A stretch of DNA of 26,903 bases from a virus: positions 1 to 26,903 of IMG/VR virus record IMGVR_UViG_3300008219_000075. One strand, 5' to 3'. The notes beneath the pieces are model-generated. The model did not search any database, was not told the DNA's origin, and saw only the letters and a program-made list of their open reading frames with translations. A program made the translations under genes and the position numbers. Each line of letters starts with the position of its first letter. Positions within the stretch are counted from its first letter, which is position 1. Positions 17,026 through 24,634 of the stretch are shown here, piece by piece.

Positions 17026-17378
17026 TAGAAGTTATATAAGAACCTTGTTCGTGGATTTGCGGCCATGCCAGTTACGCCCCTTGTTGCCTGTGGCAACGAT
17101 GAGTATCTCTTAGTCCAAGGATCAGTTTCCAGATACTCCATAAAACTAGTCGGAGCCTGCCCTGCCCGCATAGCAGTGCCAGCGGCTCCCAGGTAATCTT
17201 GGAATATATCCTGGTAAGCATTGGAGACATACCTGCGTCGACGCGGGCTGCCTTGACCAAATGCCATGCCGGTAGGCGAACTGTAATACTGGGCAGGTTC
17301 ATACTGCTCTAGTACCTTAGTCCACCAGTCCGTAGTTAAATCTCCGTATGGATTCTGATAAGGATTTTGCGTCGTCAT
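17025..17378 (-). CDS. Hypothetical late protein (117 aa)
   Basis: Unrecognised 117-residue protein, rich in Tyr, Gln, Arg and Pro. It opens TTQNPYQNPYGDLTTDWW, has a basic run PRRRRYVSNAYQDIFQDYLG near the middle, and ends NPRTRFLYNF. ATG 17378 has AAGGAG seven bases upstream. Its stop overlaps the start of the giant protein by one base, so the two are translationally coupled and may act together, for example as a small partner or chaperone of the giant protein. The 223-residue gene just before it also ends with an aromatic, Asn/Pro-rich segment. Confidence 0.65.
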   Translation of the reverse strand: MTTQNPYQNPYGDLTTDWWTKVLEQYEPAQYYSSPTGMAFGQGSPRRRRYVSNAYQDIFQDYLGAAGTAMRAGQAPTSFMEYLETDPWTKRYSSLPQATRGVTGMAANPRTRFLYNF

Positions 17379-17389
17379 AAGCTACTCCT

Positions 17390-18061
17390 TTATGTAGCGG
17401 GGTTTGTCATACCCATGTACCAATTAAGAAATGTGTTTGGATCATACCCCTCAGCCTGTCGCGCTGTATACATTGCACTCATAGCTCTCTGTATCGCATC
17501 GCCTACAGCACCTTGGTATGACCCCTGGCCTGGCCCGCGCTGTAGCGCAAGTAGATTGGCAATTGCTGCCTGGTTAGCAGTCGACCCCCCTTGCAGAGGA
17601 TTGAAGGAGGCTGCCTGCATCGCTAATCGACGGCCTGCCTCTGAGCCAGGGCCACCAGCCTCCATCAGTTGGGTTGCATAGTCCGCTTGGCTTAACCCGG
17701 CTATATTGGCTGCTGTCTGTGCCCGTGCCCGGAGCGTATTATAATCGGCCTGCCCTGTAGGGCCGCCTGCAAGGAACTGGGCAAAGCTCGGCTCATACCC
17801 CCCGCCCGCTACGTTTGCCATATAGGGCGATGCCAATGCGTACCTTGCTCTAAGTCGCTGTCCCATTTCTTGCATAGGTGCGCGCTGCATACCTGGCGCA
17901 ACGCCCAGCATAAACTGTTGCCAGTCCTGCTCTGGAGTACGCATTTGCGCCCAGTCTATGTCGGATGCTAAACCAGTAAACGCGCCTGCTGCTCCTCCTG
18001 TGCCCCATTGTCCCGTTGTATACGGTGTCTCCCCGTTGAGTCCCCCCCATGTATTAGTCAT
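17390..18061 (-). CDS. Ala/Gly/Gln-rich late protein (223 aa)
   Basis: A 223-residue protein of strongly biased composition (Ala, Gly, Gln, few charges). It starts with a Trp/Gly-rich segment (NTWGGLNGETPYTTGQWGTG), continues with helical Ala/Gln/Arg stretches (DYNTLRARAQTAANIAGLSQ, SEAGRRLAMQAASFNPL) and ends YDPNTFLNWYMGMTNPAT. Composition of this kind is common in small internal virion or injected proteins, but I do not recognise a family. ATG 18061 follows AAGGAG. It lies between the 807-residue and 117-residue genes within the portal-to-scaffold cluster. Confidence 0.65.
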   Translation of the reverse strand: MTNTWGGLNGETPYTTGQWGTGGAAGAFTGLASDIDWAQMRTPEQDWQQFMLGVAPGMQRAPMQEMGQRLRARYALASPYMANVAGGGYEPSFAQFLAGGPTGQADYNTLRARAQTAANIAGLSQADYATQLMEAGGPGSEAGRRLAMQAASFNPLQGGSTANQAAIANLLALQRGPGQGSYQGAVGDAIQRAMSAMYTARQAEGYDPNTFLNWYMGMTNPAT

Positions 18062-18082
18062 TATCTCGTACTCCTTCTTATA

Positions 18083-20506
18083 CTATATGATTGCTGTGAT
18101 TCGCGCTGCCGTCGGACTGACTTCGCGCTTATATCCTTTTGTCGGCACAAAGGTTGTGCCTGATACCCATAAGTCTCCAGACCTAATAACGTTCTTGTCC
18201 CTAAGACTCAAGCGATCAAACTGAGCCTTGGTACCACCAGTCCATCGTCCTGTTAGATACGGCAGACCACTCTTACGCCGTGCATCCTGTTCGTCGTCAA
18301 ACGGCTCAGGCATCGACCGAAGCGTTTCGTCGGGTATTTTCTCGTCAGGTGCAGGTGCAACCGTGCTTTCATATGGTTTGTATACTGTGCCTCCTGGCAT
18401 TCGCTCCCCCTCAGCATCATACCTGGCAGCTTCTAGCTGACTCAGAGCCTCGTCGTGCATTCCTGCCGAAACTGGAAAGTTTCGCCAGGGCTTGGTTGTC
18501 GCCTCATAGGCGGCGAGATCTGCCTGATTCAAATCTTCTCGGCCTTGTGGAGGAAACGCTGCTGCGTACAGTCCTGGTCCCCGTGTCCCGCCAGTCAGTT
18601 GCGGATCCATCATATTAATCCCTGGTTCGGCTACCGTCTCGGCTAGTGGTAGCTGACCGGCAGTCATCGCAGATTGTCTTGTGCCTCCCGTTAATTGCGG
18701 ATCCATCATATTAATCATGGGAGCTTGCGGCACCGCTGTTGGTGTCTGGGGGATAGAATAGTCCCGCTCTCCATATGGTGTAGCAGCGACTGCCTTTTCA
18801 TACGGAGTTTTAGTCATGCGGTCAAAGATATCCCATTCCTCAACCCCCATATTGCGCCAGTAATCCATCGTGGTGCCCACTGTCTCGTGTATGCCTGTTG
18901 CAATATAGCCTGTCTCAAAGCCTGTCGCGTACAGTTTTGCCAGGCGATCACGGTTATACTTGCCGGTATCACCTGCATTCTGACCAAAGACTGAAAGGAT
19001 CGCTGAGTTCCCTTGGCTGTACGCTCCACCTGGGTCTAGGGATTCCTCCCTTAATGCATCCTTGATCTTCTCGATGTTAGCATAAAACATTTCGCCCTGT
19101 GTGTGACGCTTTGGATCCCACACATATCCCTCTCGCGGAGCCGCTCGCGCAGTATCCACTTCGAGATCGCCGTAATCGCCAACAGTCAGGCCAGGTCGAT
19201 CAAGGAACTGCGCAAAGGCTTCCGGAGTCATGTTTTGTGCTCCAGACGGAGCAGTCCATATAGCAAAGTTTATCCAGGCATCATAGAATAACGCATCCAT
19301 GTTCTCTTGCACAGCACTATGGTTGGCATTCGGTACTTTACTCATCGCCTGATAGAACTTCGGCACAAACAGTTCCTGAACAATCTCGCTTTCGACAAGG
19401 CTTTCTGCTCCACCTCTCTCAAATGCTATCTGCGCTGGCGTTGGGGGCGGAGCTGCCTTATCTGCCTCTTCTGTGCCTTCGTCACTCACCAACCAAGCAG
19501 GCATACCTGTATCAACTGGCCGCGTGTAGTCTGTAATATCGCCCCAGTTGACCTTATCCTCAGGATGAATACGAGACTCATCGGTCTCGATCTTCATATC
19601 AATTGCCCATGTAAGGGCATTAAATAATTCCGGCCTCTCGGTTTTCAGTTCAGGAGTGACCTCAATCCAGTTCTGAATCCCAGGAAGTTTCCATCCTATC
19701 GCTGGATCTGGCTCTCGTAATCCAGCCACGAAATCCTGGAATATCTCTAGGTCGCTCTCGTCTGAATACAATGATGAGTTAAAGTGTTCATTAAGAATCT
19801 CCTGATCACTAAGATCCACGGTATCAGCATAGGACATAAGCTTCGTGCCTTCCCGCGGCTCAATCGCTGATGGCCCAGCAACTGCCGTGCCTGAAACATT
19901 GATCATCGGACTGCCCAGACCAACTCTCCCTATATTACCCACCTCAGGGCCTGAAGAAGGTAAGCTGGCATTTATTACCTGAGCGGGCAATGACTTGCTC
20001 ATGGTATCACCTAGCATAGTCATAGACTGATCAAACATATTCTTGCCAGTCTCTATTACATCTAACCCCAACGCCATAGCGTTGTCCTTCGCGCTATCCA
20101 TAAAGTCGTTCAGCCACCCGCCTGCGCCTGCATTGTCAATGAGGTCGTCAGCATCCCTGACCAATGCCTCTCTCGCTGCCGGACTAAGATCCATCATGGA
20201 CTCAAGTCCGGGGTTCTCCATCAGAATCATGTCTATATTAGCATCATCAAGCGTCGGCCCCCACGGGGTCATAAGCGCATTAGGGTTCGTAAGCTGATAC
20301 ATGGCTTTATCAATAGCATTCTCGTCTGAATAATAAGCGAAGTCATCTGCCCTATCGATACCACCCAGTGCCTTGGAAGCTTCTTCAGATGCAGCCTCGT
20401 CAAGGCTCTGATTTTTGAAGACCATATTAAAGGTTGCCCCGATTGGCATAGACGCTAAGGGCATCAGGCTTGCAAACACCTTGGGCAGATTATCCCAAAC
20501 GGCCAT
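18083..20506 (-). CDS. Large late protein of unknown function (807 aa)
   Basis: An acidic 807-residue protein with no family I can name. Residues 1-30 include a hydrophobic stretch (FASLMPLASMPIGATFNMVF). The N-terminal 160 residues are acidic and helical. Residues 380-560 look like a helical domain (VQENMDALFYDAWINFAIWT, YNRDRLAKLYATGFETGYIA). The C-terminal third is proline-rich and probably flexible, and contains a 13-residue exact repeat, INMMDPQLTGGTR, at 598-610 and 630-642; SPMINVSG at 199-206 is a weaker echo. The C-terminal 60 residues are basic. The start overlaps the portal stop by one base (TAATG), so it is made together with portal. It could be an internal virion protein or a portal-associated factor; this is from position only. 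Confidence 0.65.
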   Translation of the reverse strand: MAVWDNLPKVFASLMPLASMPIGATFNMVFKNQSLDEAASEEASKALGGIDRADDFAYYSDENAIDKAMYQLTNPNALMTPWGPTLDDANIDMILMENPGLESMMDLSPAAREALVRDADDLIDNAGAGGWLNDFMDSAKDNAMALGLDVIETGKNMFDQSMTMLGDTMSKSLPAQVINASLPSSGPEVGNIGRVGLGSPMINVSGTAVAGPSAIEPREGTKLMSYADTVDLSDQEILNEHFNSSLYSDESDLEIFQDFVAGLREPDPAIGWKLPGIQNWIEVTPELKTERPELFNALTWAIDMKIETDESRIHPEDKVNWGDITDYTRPVDTGMPAWLVSDEGTEEADKAAPPPTPAQIAFERGGAESLVESEIVQELFVPKFYQAMSKVPNANHSAVQENMDALFYDAWINFAIWTAPSGAQNMTPEAFAQFLDRPGLTVGDYGDLEVDTARAAPREGYVWDPKRHTQGEMFYANIEKIKDALREESLDPGGAYSQGNSAILSVFGQNAGDTGKYNRDRLAKLYATGFETGYIATGIHETVGTTMDYWRNMGVEEWDIFDRMTKTPYEKAVAATPYGERDYSIPQTPTAVPQAPMINMMDPQLTGGTRQSAMTAGQLPLAETVAEPGINMMDPQLTGGTRGPGLYAAAFPPQGREDLNQADLAAYEATTKPWRNFPVSAGMHDEALSQLEAARYDAEGERMPGGTVYKPYESTVAPAPDEKIPDETLRSMPEPFDDEQDARRKSGLPYLTGRWTGGTKAQFDRLSLRDKNVIRSGDLWVSGTTFVPTKGYKREVSPTAARITAII
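18581..18619 (-). repeat. 13-residue peptide repeat, copy 2
   Basis: Codes for INMMDPQLTGGTR, residues 630-642 of the 807-residue protein. The DNA is nearly identical to the other copy, 96 bases away, which suggests a recent duplication or selection for the peptide. Confidence 0.85.
18677..18715 (-). repeat. 13-residue peptide repeat, copy 1
   Basis: Codes for INMMDPQLTGGTR, residues 598-610 of the 807-residue protein, identical at the protein level to the copy at 18581-18619 with a 32-residue period. Confidence 0.85.
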
Positions 20507-22371
20507 TATGGTCCTCCTTGTGCGCCTGGCCTAGGAGTTCCCGGTGGCACCACTGGTCCTGCCTGCGGCACCGGCATCGGTGGAGGCACACCCATTGCAG
20601 CATTAGGCATTACTTCAGGAGGGAAACCCGGAGGGCCGCCTGGGGGTGGTCCCATTGGACCACCAGGCATTGGTCCACCAGGCATTGGGCCGCCGCCCAT
20701 AGGCGGTGCTCCCATTTCTGGCACAGGCGGTGCCATTGCTGATGCCATCTTTTGCTGTAGAATCTGCCGCTTCTCAAGTAATACTGACATTAGCTCACCA
20801 AGATAGAAGTCAACGAGATCCTGTCGCCCCTGCCTCTCAGCAGCTTGCATCATGGACCATAGCGTAGCTTCCGGCAGCATCTTCTCGGCAAGTTGTTCCT
20901 TAATGGCGTCGTCCATCTGGTCGGCATCCTGTATTGCAAGGATGCGATCCCGTATCGCCCTGTCTGACAGAAGAGGAGTCGGTCCTTCCCGTGCAATCTG
21001 TGCCATCGAGAACTTCGTCATGTCGTCCTGTGGCAATTGTCCGATCAAATGTACCTCTGCCATACCCGCACCCTTGATCACATCGGTTGTAATCTCCTGT
21101 GCGAAGTAGGTTCGGTTACGATCCATACCAGATACTTCCATTGACTTATATGAGCCGGATGCATACTGGTCAGCAATAATATTAAATATCATGCGGTAAG
21201 CCTTCTCAATAGACCTGAGATACTTTCCTACTACTGTATCTACGCCCTGCCTCAAGGTATTAATGGCGTAACCCGATAGCTGGAATGGTAGGTCCCCGTA
21301 CACGGAGTGGGGCAGGGAGCCACGCTGTAGCTCTCCTGAGACCAGGCTCATAAATGCGCCAGTCTCTTTCGCTACTTCGAGAAGTCCCAGGGGTTCTACT
21401 TCTTCCCCCTGTGCAAGGGAGATCTCTGAACCCTCCAAGTACGGATCCTCATCTAAGGTCTTAGTGCCGTCCCGTGACTTCACCTTCAGTCCCTGTCTTC
21501 GTGACCGGGCGGTGAGTTCCAGCAGCGTACTCATCATAAGATTATGCTTGGGATATAAATCTCTAGTAGAGCGGAACACACTCTCGCCCATATCCGCTAT
21601 GGTATCTACAATAGTAGTATTATTCAGTCCCATGATCAGTGGATTGGCACCGACAGGCCCGATAAATACAGGAACCTGATCGGCTCCATGCTTCATCTGC
21701 TTCTTGGCAATCTTATACTGCGGGTTATTGGTATCACCGTTGTGGATAACAATCGTGTTCATCTCCTTATCATAGAAGTCGTACACGAAAGATCCGTCTG
21801 CATGCTGCGGCGCATCCCAGTCAACCTTCACATTATACTGTGCAAAGATCTGATCCTTGGTTTTAATCATCTTATGGCAGGCCCAGTCTAGTCCTTCAGG
21901 ACCAAGACCCCAGTAAGTATGAAGCGGATCCCACGGCGTGACATCCACATAAGTAGATCCATCATCGCGCTTGGCAAGTAATGCCCGTCCTGCGTACCAG
22001 CCCCGTATAACGGTGTACCAGGCAAGCTGATCCCTAAGATTAGGCATCATCAGAGAGCACAGACGCTCGTCTGCTGATCTGAGTATGCCAATCAGGAACC
22101 GTTCCTTCTGGTCATTCTTGTCGCGGAGTTCTTCGTCAGCCCCGTCATGGGGTATTCTGACGGTCATGTCTGCGCTTGCAATCCAGCCCATCACCTTATC
22201 GGCAAATGTCTGGGGTTCATTAGACGTATAACTCTGGTAGCCCTCGCCTGCATCGTAAGGACTAAGCCTGTATAAGGCGTGGTCTTCTTCCATGCGGTCC
22301 CGCAACGGCTCCGTGGCCTCGTAGTGTCCTTCAACCAGTGATATGATGTCTTCGGGTTTTCTGCGTGCCAT
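20506..22371 (-). CDS. Portal protein
   Basis: A 621-residue protein immediately after the large terminase (stop and start abut, TAAATG), the normal portal position. The N-terminal part (HYEATEPLRDRMEEDHALYR, ADKVMGWIASADMTVRIP) and the helix-rich middle (LRDQLAWYTVIRGWYAGRAL, DVTPWDPLHTYWGLGPEGLD, STLLELTARSRRQGLKVKS, then FQLSGYAINTLRQGVDTVVG around residues 363-382) follow the portal plan: wing, stem, and clip, with the crown region helical after residue 470. Residues 546-621 are an unusual tail made mainly of Pro, Gly and Met (GPMPGGPMPGGPMGPPPGG). Portals form the dodecameric DNA channel at one capsid vertex and dock terminase and neck proteins. Family assignment rests on order, size and local motifs, without an alignment. 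Confidence 0.85.
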   Translation of the reverse strand: MARRKPEDIISLVEGHYEATEPLRDRMEEDHALYRLSPYDAGEGYQSYTSNEPQTFADKVMGWIASADMTVRIPHDGADEELRDKNDQKERFLIGILRSADERLCSLMMPNLRDQLAWYTVIRGWYAGRALLAKRDDGSTYVDVTPWDPLHTYWGLGPEGLDWACHKMIKTKDQIFAQYNVKVDWDAPQHADGSFVYDFYDKEMNTIVIHNGDTNNPQYKIAKKQMKHGADQVPVFIGPVGANPLIMGLNNTTIVDTIADMGESVFRSTRDLYPKHNLMMSTLLELTARSRRQGLKVKSRDGTKTLDEDPYLEGSEISLAQGEEVEPLGLLEVAKETGAFMSLVSGELQRGSLPHSVYGDLPFQLSGYAINTLRQGVDTVVGKYLRSIEKAYRMIFNIIADQYASGSYKSMEVSGMDRNRTYFAQEITTDVIKGAGMAEVHLIGQLPQDDMTKFSMAQIAREGPTPLLSDRAIRDRILAIQDADQMDDAIKEQLAEKMLPEATLWSMMQAAERQGRQDLVDFYLGELMSVLLEKRQILQQKMASAMAPPVPEMGAPPMGGGPMPGGPMPGGPMGPPPGGPPGFPPEVMPNAAMGVPPPMPVPQAGPVVPPGTPRPGAQGGP

Positions 22372-23724
22372 TTACACCCACCGTTTCACAGAGATTTTGT
22401 TCCTGTGTTCTATATACCCATAGCCAAATCGGTCTACCAAGCCATATATCAAGGCTTTCACTCCGTGGTTGTTCTTATCTTCGGGCGTATCACCTACTAT
22501 ATTACCATCACGGTCAACTTTCCATCTATAGGCCCGTGTTTGCCCGTCGATGGGAGACGCAACGGAACCAAACTCAGACAGTACGCCCTTACACTTTGGC
22601 GAGAATGCTATCCGCGGAGAGTGGGTCTTAGAATCTATCTTCAGCCACCCTTTAAGCCGTTCTGTTCCCTCATTAATCCTGATTTTCTGGCTCGACAGGT
22701 ACAGCCCGGTCTGATCCAGCCACACCTCGGTAGGCGCAGCCATTGCCTGGTGCTGTGTTCCTGCTATATCTATAACTCCGAAGTTAACATCCTTCCACCA
22801 CTGTCTGCTCCGTGCTATATCTATAATCTCGTCCGTCACAAGTCCCTGTTCATATATCTCATCAATAACACAGATCTGTTCTCCTCTGACCTGCACGACT
22901 TCGACGGCGTATGCTCCTGCGTATCCCGGGTCCATCCACAGGTGGACGGGTGTTCCTGGGTCGTATTCAAGTTCGCTGATATGCATATCGGGTCGAAACT
23001 CCGGAAATACAAGTCCACGAGGTGGTGAAGGCTTGCCCTCAATGCGTTCCATAAAGAAGTCATCGCTTGATGCCTCCTTGAGTTTCAGAATCTCAGGATC
23101 GGTTGAGCCGCCTGGGTAAAGATGTGTGTTGGTATAGCTGGGCAGCGAGAAGGCTCTTGCCTCAGGTTCGGCCCCTGATGCCCATGCAGTATACATCTGG
23201 GGGTACCATCCAAGCGACCCTTCAAATGTACCGCCCAGAAACATCCATCCCCTCTTCGGCGCACATCTGCCTCGCAGCCTGAAGAATGTTTCCATATCAA
23301 GCTGAGACGCTTCGCATCCAATAATACCATCCGGGGCACGCATAGCAAGAGTCCTTGGATCCTTAGCGGACTTCGTCTCTATAAGCGTGCCGTCCACGAG
23401 TGTAATATGTCCGGGGTCTACACGTTTAGAAACCTCTTTAAGCACGCCAAGTTTAGCAAAGTCCTCTGCAAGGTAAGTAAACTCAGCCCGTGTTCTTTCG
23501 TAGTCTGCGGCGACGAGCCAGTAAAGCCCTCTGCCCTCCGTCTCCAGAAACCTGGCCAGCAGATACTTGGCCGCTATCATGCTCTTACCTGCCTGCTCCC
23601 CACCCGCTACGAGGTTAAAACGATACGGCGATGCAAGTATGATCTCCTGCGCAGGAGTCGGCGTAAAGTCCACTCTGCTATACAGGTACGACGTTAAGCT
23701 CTCCCGGTTTATCGCAGTAGTCAT
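22372..23724 (-). CDS. terL: Terminase large subunit (packaging ATPase/nuclease)
   Basis: A 450-residue terminase, the motor that translocates DNA into the capsid and cuts it. The ATPase part has Walker A GGEQAGKS (41-48) and a Walker B-like strand with the catalytic glutamate in GIIGCEASQLD (133-143); the aspartate normally before this Glu is Cys here. FLGGTFEG (162-169) fits the ATP-coupling region. The RNase H-like nuclease has its metal-binding acids at D265 (LWMDPGYAG), D288 (ICVIDEIYEQG) and D319 (GVIDIAG), followed by the late motif NNHGVKALIYGLVDRFG (418-434). Length and domain order are normal. The start codon overlaps the stop of the 99-residue gene (ATGA), so the two are translationally coupled. 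Confidence 0.93.
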   Translation of the reverse strand: MTTAINRESLTSYLYSRVDFTPTPAQEIILASPYRFNLVAGGEQAGKSMIAAKYLLARFLETEGRGLYWLVAADYERTRAEFTYLAEDFAKLGVLKEVSKRVDPGHITLVDGTLIETKSAKDPRTLAMRAPDGIIGCEASQLDMETFFRLRGRCAPKRGWMFLGGTFEGSLGWYPQMYTAWASGAEPEARAFSLPSYTNTHLYPGGSTDPEILKLKEASSDDFFMERIEGKPSPPRGLVFPEFRPDMHISELEYDPGTPVHLWMDPGYAGAYAVEVVQVRGEQICVIDEIYEQGLVTDEIIDIARSRQWWKDVNFGVIDIAGTQHQAMAAPTEVWLDQTGLYLSSQKIRINEGTERLKGWLKIDSKTHSPRIAFSPKCKGVLSEFGSVASPIDGQTRAYRWKVDRDGNIVGDTPEDKNNHGVKALIYGLVDRFGYGYIEHRNKISVKRWV

Positions 23725-24020
23725 TCACCTGCCTCGTTATTCCATAACGTAATAAACTCAGGTGTGCCCTCACCCATCCAGGCCCCTATAACATTGAACT
23801 CAAAATACTCTACCGCCATAGTATACGGATCATCATCTTCATCGTCCGATGTCATTTGCTCTGCGAGGATCTCAATACACTTATCCTTATCGTACACCAC
23901 TATGGGTTCTCGCCCAATTCTCTCGCTAATCCCCACAATTGCATCCTCAAAACCGTCTGCCAGCAACGCTTCCTCATTCCATTCTGATACCCATTCCTTA
24001 ATCCTGTCTATAGTAGTCAT
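23721..24020 (-). CDS. Conserved phage protein of unknown function (99 aa)
   Basis: A 99-residue acidic protein with the pattern DGFEDAIVGISERIGREPIV then VYDKDKCIEIL, an Asp/Glu-rich stretch (MTSDDEDDDPYTMA), then VEYFEFNVIGAWMGEGTPEF. I recall this arrangement (GFD.AIVG...R.G....VYDYD..I..L..... EAVEYFEFNV.GA..GE.TP) from many phages and some bacteria, always small and without a named function. The start overlaps the stop of the 27-residue peptide and its own stop overlaps the terL start (ATGA at both ends), so it is made together with terminase. A role in packaging is possible but unsupported. Confidence 0.75.
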   Translation of the reverse strand: MTTIDRIKEWVSEWNEEALLADGFEDAIVGISERIGREPIVVYDKDKCIEILAEQMTSDDEDDDPYTMAVEYFEFNVIGAWMGEGTPEFITLWNNEAGE

Positions 24021-24100
24021 CTCTTCCTTCCTACCTTATCCTGTTTTCTAGCCTTCTTACGGGCTTTCTTCATGGCCTTAATTGACTTCGGCTTCGCCAT
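24017..24100 (-). CDS. Tiny basic peptide (27 aa)
   Basis: A 27-codon frame starts at ATG 24100, with GAGGAAG six bases upstream, and stops in an ATGA overlap with the next gene. It lies partly over the 3' end of the small terminase gene in another frame. The peptide is extremely basic (MAKPKSIKAMKKARKKARK then QDKVGRKR), with 13 Lys/Arg in 27 residues. The good ribosome site plus the coupled overlap support it being translated; it may also serve mainly to couple translation of the 99-residue gene. No family recognised. Confidence 0.5.
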   Translation of the reverse strand: MAKPKSIKAMKKARKKARKQDKVGRKR

Positions 24101-24608
24101 TCTGCTTCCTCTTTAGAATCTCGTCTATCTGCTGGTCCACAGGAGTCTCAAAGTTCTTGGATGCCTGCGCCAGCTCCTTCGGATGCTCCCTCGCAGCCTT
24201 ACGCCATTCCTTAAGCAGATCCCGCGCAACCTCATCCTGAACAATCGCAGCCGGACGGTACTTATTAGGTAGGTTAGCATTCAAAAGCGTAATTGCCAAG
24301 ATGGGAACCTTCTTAACAGCTTCAGGGTCCATGACAATTCCGACAATAACTTCCTCCAGTCCCTCGGCAAACTCCTGCCGTGCATCCAGCACCCGCTCAG
24401 GAAACATAGGATCGTTAGCCATCCAGTCTTCATATGTTGACCGCACCACACCTGACTTCCGTAACCCATTAAGAATCGTACCCTTCTCCTTCAAACCCTT
24501 CAGAAAGTTGTCCTGGTTAGTCCGCATCTTCTGACGCTTTACGGACAGCTCCGCTAAACTCTTCTTCGTCTCATCATCATATTCATGCGGGATTCTTTTC
24601 CTTGTCAC
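24078..24608 (-). CDS. terS: Terminase small subunit (putative)
   Basis: A 176-residue protein at the head of the packaging genes. It has a charged N-terminus, a helix-turn-helix-like segment around residues 34-66 (FLKGLKEKGTILNGLRKSGV followed by TYEDWMANDPMF) of the kind used by small terminases to read the DNA start site, a central helix (QEFAEGLEEVIVGIVMDP), and a Lys/Glu-rich C-terminal helix that would oligomerise and contact the large subunit. The start is GTG at 24608 with GGAGG (24615-24619) six bases upstream. It is the first gene after the repeat-rich control region, which may include its own binding site. Assignment is by position and HTH pattern. Confidence 0.7.
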   Translation of the reverse strand: MTRKRIPHEYDDETKKSLAELSVKRQKMRTNQDNFLKGLKEKGTILNGLRKSGVVRSTYEDWMANDPMFPERVLDARQEFAEGLEEVIVGIVMDPEAVKKVPILAITLLNANLPNKYRPAAIVQDEVARDLLKEWRKAAREHPKELAQASKNFETPVDQQIDEILKRKQNGEAEVN

Positions 24609-24634
24609 CGAACACCTCCGTTACTATATCTATT

